Shown here: positions 51,013 through 62,353 of the stretch, piece by piece
Position numbering within the stretch: the first letter of the stretch is position 1
How the letters are laid out: every line of letters begins with the position of its first letter
Source: Pachysolen tannophilus NRRL Y-2460
Taxonomy: Eukaryota > Ascomycota > Pichiomycetes > Alaninales > Pachysolenaceae
Direction of reading: 5' to 3'
DNA: 64,000 nt
NCBI GenBank assembly: GCA_001661245.1
Contig: KV454011.1
Coordinates: 1,586,746 to 1,650,745, forward strand
Program-made: the position numbers and the translations under genes
Notes under the pieces: generated by a model
What the model was told of the DNA's origin: nothing
What the model saw: the letters and a program-made list of their open reading frames with translations, nothing else
Database searches by the model: none

Positions 51013-51715
51013 TCAAAAATTGAATCTCCTTTGAGTACTCTCTCCGTGTTCATTCCCGATAGCAGAACTATTACCATATGGTGTGCGATATTCACTGGTT
51101 AGCAACAATTTTTTCTTTTGAAAAGGCGTTTCCCTGGGTTGTGTAGGCAGGGAAATGGGTTGATCGCCATTATCAACGTCAGACTTCTGCTGTTGTTGTT
51201 GTTGTTGTTGCTGATGCTGATGCTGTATCTGTTCAAGATAGCTCCCCTTATAAGTACCAAAAGCGACATTGTTAACATATAACGATCCTACAGTAATCAA
51301 CAAAACGAAAAAAATAGCCTTCCATGAAATTGGTTTAACAAATCCATTAATTATTTCAGCAAACGTTTCTGCACCAATTCTAGCTTTCCCCAACTGAGCG
51401 GGATCTCTTTGCATACATTTTTCCCACGTCAAGCATGATTTCTCCAACGCTGGCACTCTTGTTGGGGGAGCACAATTGTTTTGATTATATTCTCTGGAGC
51501 AGGAATTTATCTGCTGTAGAACTGCAGCTGAGTAGATTTCTATCTTATTATCAATATCTGTTCTTATAGTGGAAACAAATAAGTAAATTAAGTAAAGTAT
51601 GAATGATACCACTATTATGTTGATTATTAGTTGAAAATAAAGAGCGATGCAGTATGGAATTGAAGGATCACTTATTAATCTATGGAACGTGAATTTGTTA
51701 CTGCTATTACTATTA

Positions 51716-51750
<35 letters not shown>

Positions 51751-52692
51751 GTTATCATTATTACCATAATTATTATTTTCTTTTTCGTTATATTCATTTA
51801 GGTCAACATTTTGCTTTTTAGCGTCATTCTCTTGGGAAAGAACCAATCCATTCAGATCATTCTCATCCAGCGAGCCTTCAATAATATCTGAGTATTTAGT
51901 AGAGTTTTCATTAAAGACACTATTCTTCATCAAAGGACTAGATTGATAAGGTAAACTTCCTCTTCTGTAAATTAATTTTGGTGGTAAATAACTTCTATCA
52001 AATGGCAAAGAAGAATTAAAGAACGATAAGCCATTGTTGTTATTGCTGTTTATATTAGAATTTGTCTTATCAATGAGCATATATGCTTCTTTAACAGGAT
52101 TAGTTTTGCCAGGACCAACTGATTGTGATAAGTTATGCATGATACCTTGAGTCAAAGGATTGGTAGTTGAGCTGTTGATATGAATGTTGATGTTATTGGT
52201 ACTATTGTCGATCATCGATTTGTAAGGTGAGCCAGTAGCATTATTGTGACTCAAATTTGAACTTGGCCGCACAATTTTTTTATCTTTATCTTTAGATCTT
52301 TGTGTAGATTCAGCAAGAATTATTCCTCTTGATGATGCCTTCTTTTCACCACTTTTGCCTTTACCATTCAAAACAATACTATCATTTTCCGTAGCATTAA
52401 GCCAGCTTCCAGGAATCGTCACATTTGAAGTATCATCATCATCATCATCATCATCAGCATCGCTATGAGCTATTATTCCATCTTTACCAAAATTGATGGG
52501 TGTGATAGTTTTTCCCGTTTCAGCTTTCTTCAAAATTCTTGAATATTGAGTCCTCAATAATGGAGTTTTAGGATCTTTTTCAATATCTTGGAGCGTGATG
52601 GGCGACAACGAATTTCCTGAAAAACTCGAATCGATAATTGATGGTGTACCAAAATCACCATTCTGTGGATGAATAGGAGTACTTGTTGTCAT
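51013..52692 (-). CDS. BRL1: Brl1/Brr6 nuclear envelope protein
   Basis: 559 residues from the ATG at 52692. The conserved C-terminal domain has two membrane helices (YCIALYFQLIINIIVVSFIL and AIFFVLLITVGSLYV) around a lumenal loop with four Cys in CSREYNQNNC and CLTWEKC, the disulfide-bridge domain of Brl1/Brr6. These proteins act at the inner and outer nuclear membrane during pore assembly and lipid homeostasis. The long N-terminus is Ser/Asn-rich with an acidic Asp run and an Asn run coded by AAT/AAC repeats; a Gln run follows helix 2. Length favours Brl1 (471 in yeast) over Brr6 (197), though many yeasts have one merged homolog. Confidence 0.9.
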
Positions 52693-52924
52693 TTCAAAAA
52701 AATAAATTTATTATTATTATTATTATTATTCTAACTAATCTAGCTTAGATCTTAGATACACAAAAAGCTTTCCCTCTTATATATCAGATCAATATAAGAA
52801 GATAAATACCCTCGTACAGTTTCAACTTAGTATTTAATAATTATTATATATTCTTTTATTTACATTTCTCTATTTTGTAAACAAGTCGTAAAAACTAAAA
52901 GTAGTGCAAAACAATGCACAGAAG

Positions 52925-55900
52925 CTAACTCATATTCAGCTTCTCGTCCTTACCAACGTTATACTTTGGTGAGTTCTTCTTTGTGTTTCTACCAAAGACC
53001 AAAGATCTATCTTTATTTTTGTTTGTGTGTGACGATGGCATGCTGCTGGAGTTGTTGATTGTCGAAGATGAAGAAGGAGGTGTCATTGAAGGAATACTAT
53101 TTGATGCAGGAGATGCAGCTGAGTCATGGTTTACGATTGGTGAACTATTGACGCTAAACCTATTGGGTTTCTTCTTTGTCTTATTAGAGCTTCTCAATAA
53201 ACCATCCAAGCGGAATGAACTTTCCTGTTGTGGGTAAACTTGCTGGTGAGGGGCTAGTTGTGATTGTTGTGGTTTGCTTGTGTCATACTGCTGTGGTTGT
53301 TGTAATTGATACTGTGATTGAGATTGATCTGCTTGTGAAAATTGAGAATCAATATCTTTTGAATTAGATGATATTATCTGAGGAGCTAATCTTGGGGATT
53401 GATCACTCAAGGGAGTTAAATCAGTAACAGATTTTAAATTTTGATTATAAGAATGATGTTCTAAACCTAACCTTCTTGTAGAATTTCTGTTACTTTTAAA
53501 CGAGATATATGAACTTCTTTGAGGTAACGTATTACCATTATTATCTCTGTTAAAATAATGCTCTGAAAGTGCCGTTGGACTACTTCCAAAAGAATCAGCC
53601 AATGAAGTCTTGAAAGAAGTAGATGAAGGGGTACGAGCCAAACTTCTATTCAATATAGCAGAAACTTTTTTATCATAAACTTGAGGAGCTGATTCAAACG
53701 GAACAATTGCATCACTATTGCTATAAGATGTATCCGTTGATCTTCTATATTGATGTAATGAAGAATTTCCATACCCAGAAGCAACAGAGTCATTAATCTC
53801 TCTTGTAAAGAAGGAATCCAAGTTATCCAAAGCCGCATATATATTACTCAAAGCAGAACTATCATTTTCCAGTACATGTGATTCAATAACAGAAATTGTG
53901 TCACCAAATTCGGGTAATATTTGCAGTTGCAGTTGCAGCTGGTATTGATGGTAATGTTGCTGTTGTATGTGATGTTGATGACTTTGTATTTGTTTTTCAT
54001 AAGTATATTCTTCTGCATGAAATTCAACATTATCTTGCTGCTCGGTTTCAGCGTTACTTGCAACTACACATGTAGAGAAGACAGCATGGATGTTGTTTCT
54101 AGTAGTAGCCGCAGTTACTGCAGGCATTGGAATAGCCCAACCACTTTCTTCTGGTATACCAAATAAAGTTGCCGTTTTTTCATATCCTTTTCTAATTGTT
54201 TTATTACCAAGACTCATTCTTAAAACATCTTTATCTAATTGCGAACCTGATATACTAACAGTTTTATCAAGAACCGTCAAAGCTTTTTCTGCGTAATCAG
54301 TGAGAAGCAAACGTAACAATGGTGAAATTAAATCGGCACCTACTCCAATAAACTCTTCTTTTTGTAAGTCAATCAAAGGAAATATTTTTTCTAACAACTC
54401 CATCGTTTCTATTTTTACCCAATCAATTTTATTTGATAAAATTCCTAGTAAAAAAACCACCGTTTGTGCTTGATAATTATTAAAGAAATACTTCTTGATG
54501 GTATTAACAATTTGACTTAAAAAATCCTGCTTGGTTCTAAATTTTTTCTTTATAAATGAAGATAAAATACGGGACAAATCCGACCTATCATTCTCTGGGT
54601 GATTAGACAGAATTGCATTCAGATTAAATCTTTCCACCATTCCACAAATAGCGGTTGCTGCATCGATAATGTCAACGGGGAATTCATTGATAGCTAAAGC
54701 GTGTAAAAACCTAGGGAGATTTGATAAAGTAGCTAATAATAACCTAGAGTCTCCCGATCCTATGATATCACTATCATGTAATTTGTTTAAACGATCTAGT
54801 AATGCCAAACATGGCTCCCAAGCATTTGAAGATCTTAAACCAATCATAACAATTTGCTGTAAACCATCAAATTTACCCTCCCATTTAGGAGGAAAAGTCG
54901 AGATCAAACATGAAACAGTATCAGGAGAATCTAAATCAATTTTCGAAACAAATTTAGATAAAGCAGATAAGACTTCGATAAATTCTTGTTCATGAACAGT
55001 ACTTAAGCAAGAAACACTCGACCAAAACAACTGAGGAAAATCAATTAATTTTTCCGAACTCAATTCAGCCGTTATGGCATTCAAAGTCATTAAAATTTGC
55101 ATCGCAAAGCCTTGGATATCTGGGGTCTCATCCGAAATAGTATTTGATAGACGGTGTAACATATCTCTTAACATACCTTGATCTAAAAACGATAACAATG
55201 ACCTGAAAATCTGAAAAGAACGACAAGCAATATGCCTTACAGCACAAGTTGTTGCCCATGTTAAAGAGACTCTACTCCAATCTTCTTGCAAGTTTGGAAC
55301 GGAATTTCTGAATATTTCCAACATATTACGGGTTAGTACATCCATGTTTCTCGGAGTTCTGGTTCCATTCCTATCACTATTCAAATCATCATAAACCCAT
55401 AAACTTTTGGAATAATCGCGCTTTCTCAACAACGAAATTGTATCAGCCGCCTTTGGCTCATCTAGAGCCAACCCATGAATCAAGTGAATTAACATCTCAC
55501 ATGCTTGATCCTGAACAATAAATAAATAATGATCCAACAAAGAAAAGGAAACATGTAATAACAAGGCCAACTTTGTCCTCATAACCTCTGATGACGCAAT
55601 GAAAAGATCAACTAAAAAGATCATTGATATTTGACCTAAAGAGAATACTGATTCTTTTCCTGTATCACTCAAATATTTCCATAAATCTGCAATATATGGC
55701 AACTCATCCGATGTTGGTTGAAATTCTGATGTATCTGGTTGTGGCGGAACCATTGCCTTCGGTTCTAAATTGGAGATAAGATCATCAATTAATGAACTGC
55801 CTGCTGGGGCTAATGATAGATAGACAATAACTTGACGTGAATATTCCACAAAAGATGATAACCTTCTTTTGAGACAATCCGAATTAATAAAATACATAAT

Positions 55901-58900
55901 GGGCTTAATATTATTCATGTTGTTACCATTTGCTAAGGCAACCCAAAGAGCTTCGACCTCATTTTGCATTCTATCACTGAATTTGATTGAAATTTCAAAT
56001 AAATTGTTCAAAACCATTAAAGTGTTGACATCTTCTTTATTTTCGTCATCCAATTGTAATTTAACACTATTAAACCAAGGTAACAAAATTGCCAATAAAT
56101 CTCGTCTGAATTCAACGCTGACCACATGGAACCATTTCGTTAATTCGGATATTATCTTAAAAGATTCTTCAGGTTGAGTGGATGCAAAATGAGAAGACAT
56201 ATTGAAAATTGCTCTTTTATAAATAACTTTAGTCCTACTACAAACACTTTCGGTGAATCGGTCAACAAAATTACTATTATATGCCTTCTTTTCAGTATGT
56301 TTCAATAATTTAGCTGCTGCAACTCTCATTTTAAAATTATCAGAGCCCGCTGCACATAACGCTAGAGAAACAATCTGATAGGATTTTGCGGGCAATTCAT
56401 CTAATTTCAATACTGCATCAGCAAAAGTTAAAAAGTAACTTTCAGCAGTTTTCGGATTTTCATGATATGTATAGCAGCATTCAAAAATATTTGAATATAT
56501 CTCTTTGTTATCCGTATTTAATGATAAAATATTAAATAACGCTTTTCTACCAAATGAATGAAGTTTCAGGTTTTTTGTATTAAATAGAGCACTGATCCAA
56601 TGCAATAGACCCGGAATATCAAATGACATAAGAACAGACTTTCCTGATTCTTCTATTTGCTTCATTATTGGACTTGAACATAAGGCCGCCATACAGCTAA
56701 CTGATGAATACTCTAATGCAGATCTCTCTAGCTCAAGCGACGCATTCAAAGAAATAGAATCCTTCGAACTAGATATGTTCTTTATCATGTAGTTATATCT
56801 TTCTTGGGCTACTGCAGCAGACAGTCCATAACCACACCATTCTTCTAAAAACGAAAAGCAACTAGCTCTTGCTTCAAATGGTAACCATACATCTGCATCA
56901 AAATTTTGCGAAATCCCTAAGTACACATTTTCCAAAATACCACTGAAATAACGACGTAATCTTTGAAATACAAAATCTGTTTGAATTGAAGGTATGGATA
57001 AAAACATTTTTAAACTTTTGATAATCGCCACCAACTTTCCCAATATCCACTCATCTGCATAAATACGATTATCCAAAAATCTAGCGGTAATATTATTCAA
57101 TATTCTTGCTAGTTCAATTTTCAACCTATCTTCACTAAGATCTCTTTGGTTATGCTTCGGGTGATCGTCATTTAGTGATGGATCAATACTTTCTAAGAAA
57201 CTTTTGAAAATATTAACATTGACACAACTAAGTCCAGCAACGATCGCATCTCTCACTGTTGGTTGTTGGGTTTTTAACAAAGGTACAACCATTTTAAAAA
57301 TCGATTTTGCACTGGTGATTTTTTGATGCTGAACTGTTAATACTTGTTGAGACCTTTTTCTGATATGAGACTTAGTGAAACTTGATGAGTTGGAAGTGCC
57401 AGAGATTGAGCCCGAAGGTATATGTAGTCTTTGCTCATTTGTAGATGTTAATGTAGTACATGCTACAATCAAATATATTCTCCATTGTTCCACTAATAAT
57501 TCTGGTGGAGAAAATTGTTTTGATGCTGAATTTGTAGCTCCCATCAGTTCTTCAACAGCAGTCTGATTATTGGTAGAACTATTACTATTATAAACACCAG
57601 ACAAAGCTCCAAAAAATGATGAAGCTGATTTATTTGGTTGATGATGGCTATGATTCTTTCCAACGTAATTCAGAGAAAAAGACAAACTCCTCGAAGTTGA
57701 CTCCTCTGAAAAGCTGAAGATGGGTTCATGAATTTGAACTAACCTGACGCACACAATAGAGCGACATAAGGCTATTGGAATCGGGCATTTCTCAAAAATT
57801 ATTGTCAAAACTTTAGGAAATATTTTAAACCATAATGTGCTATCGATCCCATAGTCACTTCTGGCTAATGAAGTTAATATATTTTTCCTTTTTTTAATAT
57901 TTAATTCCTTTAGCCTTTTTTTCTCAGGTAAAGTCAATTCTTTTTCCAACGGGGAAATTAGTTCAAAGAAGTCTGTATTGCTTAAAATGTGAATTAATCT
58001 AGTACCGACTTCAGCAGTAAATTTGGAAGGAGTCCTTTTATGTTGATTTTGGTCTTTAACAAAATCTTCTTTTGTATTTTCAGTATTTGAACTTATAATA
58101 GTTAACTCGTCAATAACTTCATCGAAGGTTGATACGATTTTCAAAATTTGTAAACCAAAATGGCGAGTTCTAGAATCTTGCGAACATAAGAAAAATAAAC
58201 CGTTCCCTTCTACTTCTTCAATAATAGTAATAATGTTTTTCAATTCAAGCTCATCGCTAATCTTATTGGATTCTACTTTCACTAGATTATCACCGCTATT
58301 AATAACTCCGTGAACTGGATTATTTATGTTCCCATTTATATTCATATTATTGATATTATTTGGATTCATACCATTAATTGAGACTTCGACCGCTTCCGGC
58401 TGAGAGTTCTTTAAAATTTCTTTGAAAGAATTTAGCCAGCAGTTCAACAAATCGACATATATTTTGAGCAAACTCTGATACTCTTTAGAAGTCAAATAAT
58501 TTACATCAAAAGCACAGTAAGACTTTTCATCAAACTGAAAAGCATATCTTGCAAAAGTAATAATCAAAATTTTTGGATTCTTCTTTATGAGCAAAACCTT
58601 TAACGTATTGATCGCAGCTGAACTTATTCTTACGTCACCATGTACAGAGTTCCTAACTAATAGTTCAACTAATTTCCTGTATGAGATATTTAAACCAGAA
58701 GATGAGCCATATGGAATAGTGTCAATCAACGTAGAGAACAACTCAATATTCAAATTTTTCGTAATATGAGAAGAAAAATCATTGTTATGCAAGAACGAGG
58801 AAAAGGGCGACTTTGCCGAAAATGTCGAAGACAGAGTTGAAGCACCAGAAGTCAACGATGATATAGACATACCAGAACCAGGTGAGGATGAAGTGTTTGA

Positions 58901-61597
58901 AACAGAACCATTATCTGGCAGGGAAGAACTAGAATTCAATTGCCAGTTAGGAGCCCCAATAGAGCTATCCAAAGTTTGGAAGAGTTTAAGAAATATTTTC
59001 GTGAGTTCTTCGTGAGTTGAAGCATTGGATGAATTTTTTTCAAAAATATCAGTCCCTCCATTACTGAATAAAACAGAACCATTTTTTTTCCTGCTGTCAA
59101 TATTTATAAACTCAAAAGCATTTCTCTGTTGCGGAATATCTATCAAAACTTCGTCGGTAGGAAATGGTGGCCTCTTCTTCGTTTCGACATCTATCAAAAT
59201 AGCAATGTATGATCTTAAACATAAAATCAATTTTTCTTGAGAAATTCCCTCTAAGCCAGAACCATTATAACTTGACTTGATTAATGGTAACAAAACATTT
59301 TCTAAAGTATAGTTTAAATTCGAATATCCGACGGATCTCAACAACTGAACGGAAGCTTGAATCAATGATAAATCAGACGTTATCCATTGCTGTTTCTTTG
59401 AGGAATTATTGAAAAATAAAAGTTTAAAAATTCTATCCAAATTCCTAACGGTATTATTTAATGATTCAGTACATCTGAATAAATACGTCCAGGTTAGTCT
59501 TGCACAGCATGTGATATATATTATCTTGTCCTCTACTGAGGCCTTCGGAACCTTGGGCTTCAAAATATTAACATTACTTTCAATAATTTTCAACCAATTG
59601 TCTAAAAATAAGTCGCTATTAGAAACGGACAAACTAGTTGTTACCAAGTTAATTCCAGAGGCCCAGAATTGTCCAGATTTATAGCTCAACATCCATAACG
59701 CTTTCTGAGAAATTAAATCGATTGCTTCACTCCAGGTAGGATGATTCACCTCTGCAGTGACAATACCAGCCAATGGCAATAAAATCTGATTTAAAACTTC
59801 CGCGTATGATAATAACACATTTTCGTTTTGACATTTGCTAAAAAATTTTCCCACGCTCTGCAAAAAATCTGAACTTTCTTCAAAATTTTCCAAGGGGTAA
59901 TGTCTTAATTTTAAATATCTCATTCCATGAATCAATAATCTTAAATTGTCTTCTGTATGGCTGTTATTGTTATTATTAGTGCTATTATTATATTCAATTC
60001 CATTATAAACATCAGCAGATAAATTTCCTTGATCACTTTTGCTTATTGAAGAAGATGAATTATTTGAAATATTTGGTGGAACTTTTTCCAAATCAGCTAT
60101 GAATCTATCACTAACACTTAAAAATCTCTTATCAGACATATAACCTAATAATTCTGCAAATAAATTCCAGTTTGAAGATCTTATCAAACTTTTACTTATC
60201 AATATTGGATCTGTAGTTTTCAATTGTGAATGAATAATTTCCTCCAATTTATCCCCTAAATCGTCTCCTAAGACATCATTTGGTGTTTGTTTGACAACCT
60301 CGATTAATACTCGACATAATATATAAATACTTATTAAAGATTTTCTTTCTGCTTGAATTGCAGTTTCTTTAGATTCTTCGACTTTAATTGCTAAGCTTTT
60401 AAGATTATTGTTATTAATATCAGACAAGTTGGTACCATTATCAGATGAGCTTATCGAATTTGATTTACGATCTTTCACTGGAGAATTGGATGTAGATGAT
60501 GATGAAGTAACTGGACCTAATTTGGATGAACTTTTCTTGTGTGATCTCATGAATGATAAAGAAGCCTGGCGATGTAGGCCCTTGTGTTCTTTAAGTGGTG
60601 GTTCAGGATTTGAAATTGTTCTTGAAGTAGAAGGAATTAATCTTCTCTGTTCTTGTTTCAATATTTTGATATTTTTTTCAACTGCACTAGACGCTAATAT
60701 GGCAACTTCTGATTTTGATTTTCTCCAAAACATTACAGAGTCAATTACAGGCTTTGGTTTTCTTCTTGCAATATATCCCAATGATTCTATTATTTTATCA
60801 AATGCTGGGTCAACACCTTCTGCTAACAATTCATTTATCGGAGGTTCCGTATCTAATGAATAAGTATTTAAGCATAAATTTAATTTCCTTTCAGCATGTC
60901 TAACAAATTGTGTAAATAATATATGTAATGTATACTCAGCTGGAGTTTTCTGATCAGTTGCCAAGTTTCTGCGTACTTCATTAATCTCATTAATATTAAT
61001 CATAGTCAATCTTCTATCCAAACCTGTCTTTTGTTGTTGTTGCTGCTGCTGCTGCTGTTGTTGCTGTTGTTGTTGTTGCTGTGGAGCCTGTTGAGCTTTC
61101 TGGGTCTGCTGAGATACTTGCTGCAATAAGTCCTGAGAATTTTGTACTTTCTCAGGAGTGACAAGTGGGGGTGGAGGTGGTAGTTGAGGTGTAATTAAAT
61201 TATTCAGAAATTGTGAAGTAGGTTCAGCATTGGGAGTCGTTACCATTTCATTAGTATTTTGATTTTGATTTAAATTCAAGTTTTGGCTTAATGAATGCAT
61301 AGGAGGATCTCCCAATTTAAAATCAGAAGTTTGAGAGTAATATTGATCGTGGTCTTGTTGAACTATTTGAGGTGAAACTTGATGTTCATGTTGTTGTAAA
61401 CGCAGATGAAGATTATTTTCGAATGTATTGGAATCAAAGGATGAATTTGCGTTATAATCCTCGGGTATATCTGGAATTTCTATTATTTGAGGAATGTGAT
61501 TTTCTTGAGATATGTTATATATTGATTGCTGATTATTATGATCATTATTACTGCCATTTGCACCGTTGCCTCTTTCGCCATCAATATTCACCGACAT
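52925..61597 (-). CDS. TAO3: Tao3/Pag1 (Furry family) RAM-network scaffold
   Basis: 2890 residues in one intact frame from the ATG at 61597, longer than yeast Tao3 (2376). The N-terminal ~200 residues are low-complexity with a long Gln tract. The Furry/Mor2 N-terminal domain starts near TPAEYTLHILFTQFVRHAER, followed by thousands of residues of helical HEAT-like repeats, including LEEWCGYGLSAAVAQERYNY and LTWATTCAVRHIACRSFQIF. The C-terminal ~400 residues are again Ser/Gln-rich. Tao3 is the scaffold of the RAM pathway; it promotes activation of the Cbk1 kinase and so cell separation and polarised growth. It lies head-to-tail with BRL1, 232 bp apart. Confidence 0.95.
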   Translation of the reverse strand: MSVNIDGERGNGANGSNNDHNNQQSIYNISQENHIPQIIEIPDIPEDYNANSSFDSNTFENNLHLRLQQHEHQVSPQIVQQDHDQYYSQTSDFKLGDPPMHSLSQNLNLNQNQNTNEMVTTPNAEPTSQFLNNLITPQLPPPPPLVTPEKVQNSQDLLQQVSQQTQKAQQAPQQQQQQQQQQQQQQQQQKTGLDRRLTMININEINEVRRNLATDQKTPAEYTLHILFTQFVRHAERKLNLCLNTYSLDTEPPINELLAEGVDPAFDKIIESLGYIARRKPKPVIDSVMFWRKSKSEVAILASSAVEKNIKILKQEQRRLIPSTSRTISNPEPPLKEHKGLHRQASLSFMRSHKKSSSKLGPVTSSSSTSNSPVKDRKSNSISSSDNGTNLSDINNNNLKSLAIKVEESKETAIQAERKSLISIYILCRVLIEVVKQTPNDVLGDDLGDKLEEIIHSQLKTTDPILISKSLIRSSNWNLFAELLGYMSDKRFLSVSDRFIADLEKVPPNISNNSSSSISKSDQGNLSADVYNGIEYNNSTNNNNNSHTEDNLRLLIHGMRYLKLRHYPLENFEESSDFLQSVGKFFSKCQNENVLLSYAEVLNQILLPLAGIVTAEVNHPTWSEAIDLISQKALWMLSYKSGQFWASGINLVTTSLSVSNSDLFLDNWLKIIESNVNILKPKVPKASVEDKIIYITCCARLTWTYLFRCTESLNNTVRNLDRIFKLLFFNNSSKKQQWITSDLSLIQASVQLLRSVGYSNLNYTLENVLLPLIKSSYNGSGLEGISQEKLILCLRSYIAILIDVETKKRPPFPTDEVLIDIPQQRNAFEFINIDSRKKNGSVLFSNGGTDIFEKNSSNASTHEELTKIFLKLFQTLDSSIGAPNWQLNSSSSLPDNGSVSNTSSSPGSGMSISSLTSGASTLSSTFSAKSPFSSFLHNNDFSSHITKNLNIELFSTLIDTIPYGSSSGLNISYRKLVELLVRNSVHGDVRISSAAINTLKVLLIKKNPKILIITFARYAFQFDEKSYCAFDVNYLTSKEYQSLLKIYVDLLNCWLNSFKEILKNSQPEAVEVSINGMNPNNINNMNINGNINNPVHGVINSGDNLVKVESNKISDELELKNIITIIEEVEGNGLFFLCSQDSRTRHFGLQILKIVSTFDEVIDELTIISSNTENTKEDFVKDQNQHKRTPSKFTAEVGTRLIHILSNTDFFELISPLEKELTLPEKKRLKELNIKKRKNILTSLARSDYGIDSTLWFKIFPKVLTIIFEKCPIPIALCRSIVCVRLVQIHEPIFSFSEESTSRSLSFSLNYVGKNHSHHQPNKSASSFFGALSGVYNSNSSTNNQTAVEELMGATNSASKQFSPPELLVEQWRIYLIVACTTLTSTNEQRLHIPSGSISGTSNSSSFTKSHIRKRSQQVLTVQHQKITSAKSIFKMVVPLLKTQQPTVRDAIVAGLSCVNVNIFKSFLESIDPSLNDDHPKHNQRDLSEDRLKIELARILNNITARFLDNRIYADEWILGKLVAIIKSLKMFLSIPSIQTDFVFQRLRRYFSGILENVYLGISQNFDADVWLPFEARASCFSFLEEWCGYGLSAAVAQERYNYMIKNISSSKDSISLNASLELERSALEYSSVSCMAALCSSPIMKQIEESGKSVLMSFDIPGLLHWISALFNTKNLKLHSFGRKALFNILSLNTDNKEIYSNIFECCYTYHENPKTAESYFLTFADAVLKLDELPAKSYQIVSLALCAAGSDNFKMRVAAAKLLKHTEKKAYNSNFVDRFTESVCSRTKVIYKRAIFNMSSHFASTQPEESFKIISELTKWFHVVSVEFRRDLLAILLPWFNSVKLQLDDENKEDVNTLMVLNNLFEISIKFSDRMQNEVEALWVALANGNNMNNIKPIMYFINSDCLKRRLSSFVEYSRQVIVYLSLAPAGSSLIDDLISNLEPKAMVPPQPDTSEFQPTSDELPYIADLWKYLSDTGKESVFSLGQISMIFLVDLFIASSEVMRTKLALLLHVSFSLLDHYLFIVQDQACEMLIHLIHGLALDEPKAADTISLLRKRDYSKSLWVYDDLNSDRNGTRTPRNMDVLTRNMLEIFRNSVPNLQEDWSRVSLTWATTCAVRHIACRSFQIFRSLLSFLDQGMLRDMLHRLSNTISDETPDIQGFAMQILMTLNAITAELSSEKLIDFPQLFWSSVSCLSTVHEQEFIEVLSALSKFVSKIDLDSPDTVSCLISTFPPKWEGKFDGLQQIVMIGLRSSNAWEPCLALLDRLNKLHDSDIIGSGDSRLLLATLSNLPRFLHALAINEFPVDIIDAATAICGMVERFNLNAILSNHPENDRSDLSRILSSFIKKKFRTKQDFLSQIVNTIKKYFFNNYQAQTVVFLLGILSNKIDWVKIETMELLEKIFPLIDLQKEEFIGVGADLISPLLRLLLTDYAEKALTVLDKTVSISGSQLDKDVLRMSLGNKTIRKGYEKTATLFGIPEESGWAIPMPAVTAATTRNNIHAVFSTCVVASNAETEQQDNVEFHAEEYTYEKQIQSHQHHIQQQHYHQYQLQLQLQILPEFGDTISVIESHVLENDSSALSNIYAALDNLDSFFTREINDSVASGYGNSSLHQYRRSTDTSYSNSDAIVPFESAPQVYDKKVSAILNRSLARTPSSTSFKTSLADSFGSSPTALSEHYFNRDNNGNTLPQRSSYISFKSNRNSTRRLGLEHHSYNQNLKSVTDLTPLSDQSPRLAPQIISSNSKDIDSQFSQADQSQSQYQLQQPQQYDTSKPQQSQLAPHQQVYPQQESSFRLDGLLRSSNKTKKKPNRFSVNSSPIVNHDSAASPASNSIPSMTPPSSSSTINNSSSMPSSHTNKNKDRSLVFGRNTKKNSPKYNVGKDEKLNMS
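61026..61083 (-). repeat. TAO3: CAG/CAA tract coding poly-Gln in Tao3
   Basis: Mixed CAA and CAG codons give an almost pure Gln run of about 19 residues near residue 180. Such tracts vary in length between strains. Confidence 0.9.
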
Positions 61598-62106
61598 TGG
61601 TAATTCTGAGAATATATATGATTCCTTTCCTTTTATCTGATTTTTTCGCTTCCTGAAATAGTTTCAAATGTATATACAATGTGTTCAGTTGCTTTTTATT
61701 ATAGTACTCAAACTATAGTACTTATAAATATTAAACAAAGTAGTTAGAAAAAGCCCGACATATAAAAATAACAATTTGATCTAAGTTGATTTTATCAACA
61801 AGCAAAAGAAAGTAATAAAAATAAAAATAAAAAAAAAAAAATTAAAAAATTAGAAATTATGAAGCAATAAGTAATATACAACAATTGATTTGAACCAAGC
61901 AATAAATAAAAGGCCTGAGATAAATCCAAACTAGATTTATTTGAAGTAATATATTTAAATATATATATATATATATATATATAAAACTTTAGTGTTTATA
62001 TTTTGATGTGTGTACACACATTGTGTATCAGATTCGCATTGGGGGAAAAAAAAAGAAAGGAAACTTTTGTTCGTAAAGAAAATATCAAAAAAATAAAAAA
62101 ATTTTG
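61598..62106. other. Intergenic: TAO3 promoter
   Basis: AT-rich. Holds A runs near 61819-61845, a TA tract near 61957-61983 and a perfect 16-bp palindrome (62006-62021). No gene seen. Confidence 0.6.
62006..62021. repeat. Perfect 16-bp palindrome
   Basis: ATGTGTGTACACACAT is self-complementary. Like the palindrome at 6624 it is centred on TGTACA. Confidence 0.75.
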
Positions 62107-62116
62107 AAAAAAAAAA
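62107..62116 (-). terminator. Pol III terminator of tRNA-Phe
   Basis: A run of ten T on the minus strand, nine bases past the tRNA discriminator base. Confidence 0.85.
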
Positions 62117-62125
62117 TAATGTAAT

Positions 62126-62215
62126 TGCGAATTCTGTGGATCGAACACAGGACCTTTAGATTGCAGCGCTTAGCACGTCTTCAGTCTAACGCTCTCCCAA
62201 CTGAGCTAAATCCGC
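62126..62215 (-). tRNA. tRNA-Phe (anticodon GAA), with intron
   Basis: Removing 17 bases (62162-62178) gives a 73-base tRNA almost the same as yeast tRNA-Phe. It starts GCGGATTTAGCTCAG, has the D arm with GTTGGGAGAGC, anticodon arm TTAGA-CTGAAGA-TCTAA (GAA after U33), T arm CTGTGTTCGATCCACAG and acceptor AATTCGC plus discriminator A. The intron begins one base after the anticodon, the standard nuclear position. A and B box promoters are internal. The encoded anticodon stem is UUAGA/UCUAA in place of yeast CCAGA/UCUGG, a compensated change. Confidence 0.97.
62162..62178 (-). other. tRNA-Phe intron
   Basis: 17-base intron after position 37; shorter than the 18-19 bases in Saccharomyces tRNA-Phe genes. 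One A at the boundary may belong to either side. Confidence 0.85.
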
Positions 62216-62353
62216 TATACATTAATAAAGTTTTGAACACTGTTTTGACATTCGCTATACAGAATAATGTAAGAAATGTAAGAACAATTTATCGAACAAT
62301 CTATCACTATTACTATTATTTATTGATTTTAATTAGCCACGTAACTATAAGAC

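Noticed and set aside
54669-60903. Plus-strand open frames inside TAO3
   Set aside because: Antisense shadows of a single intact 2890-residue minus-strand gene.
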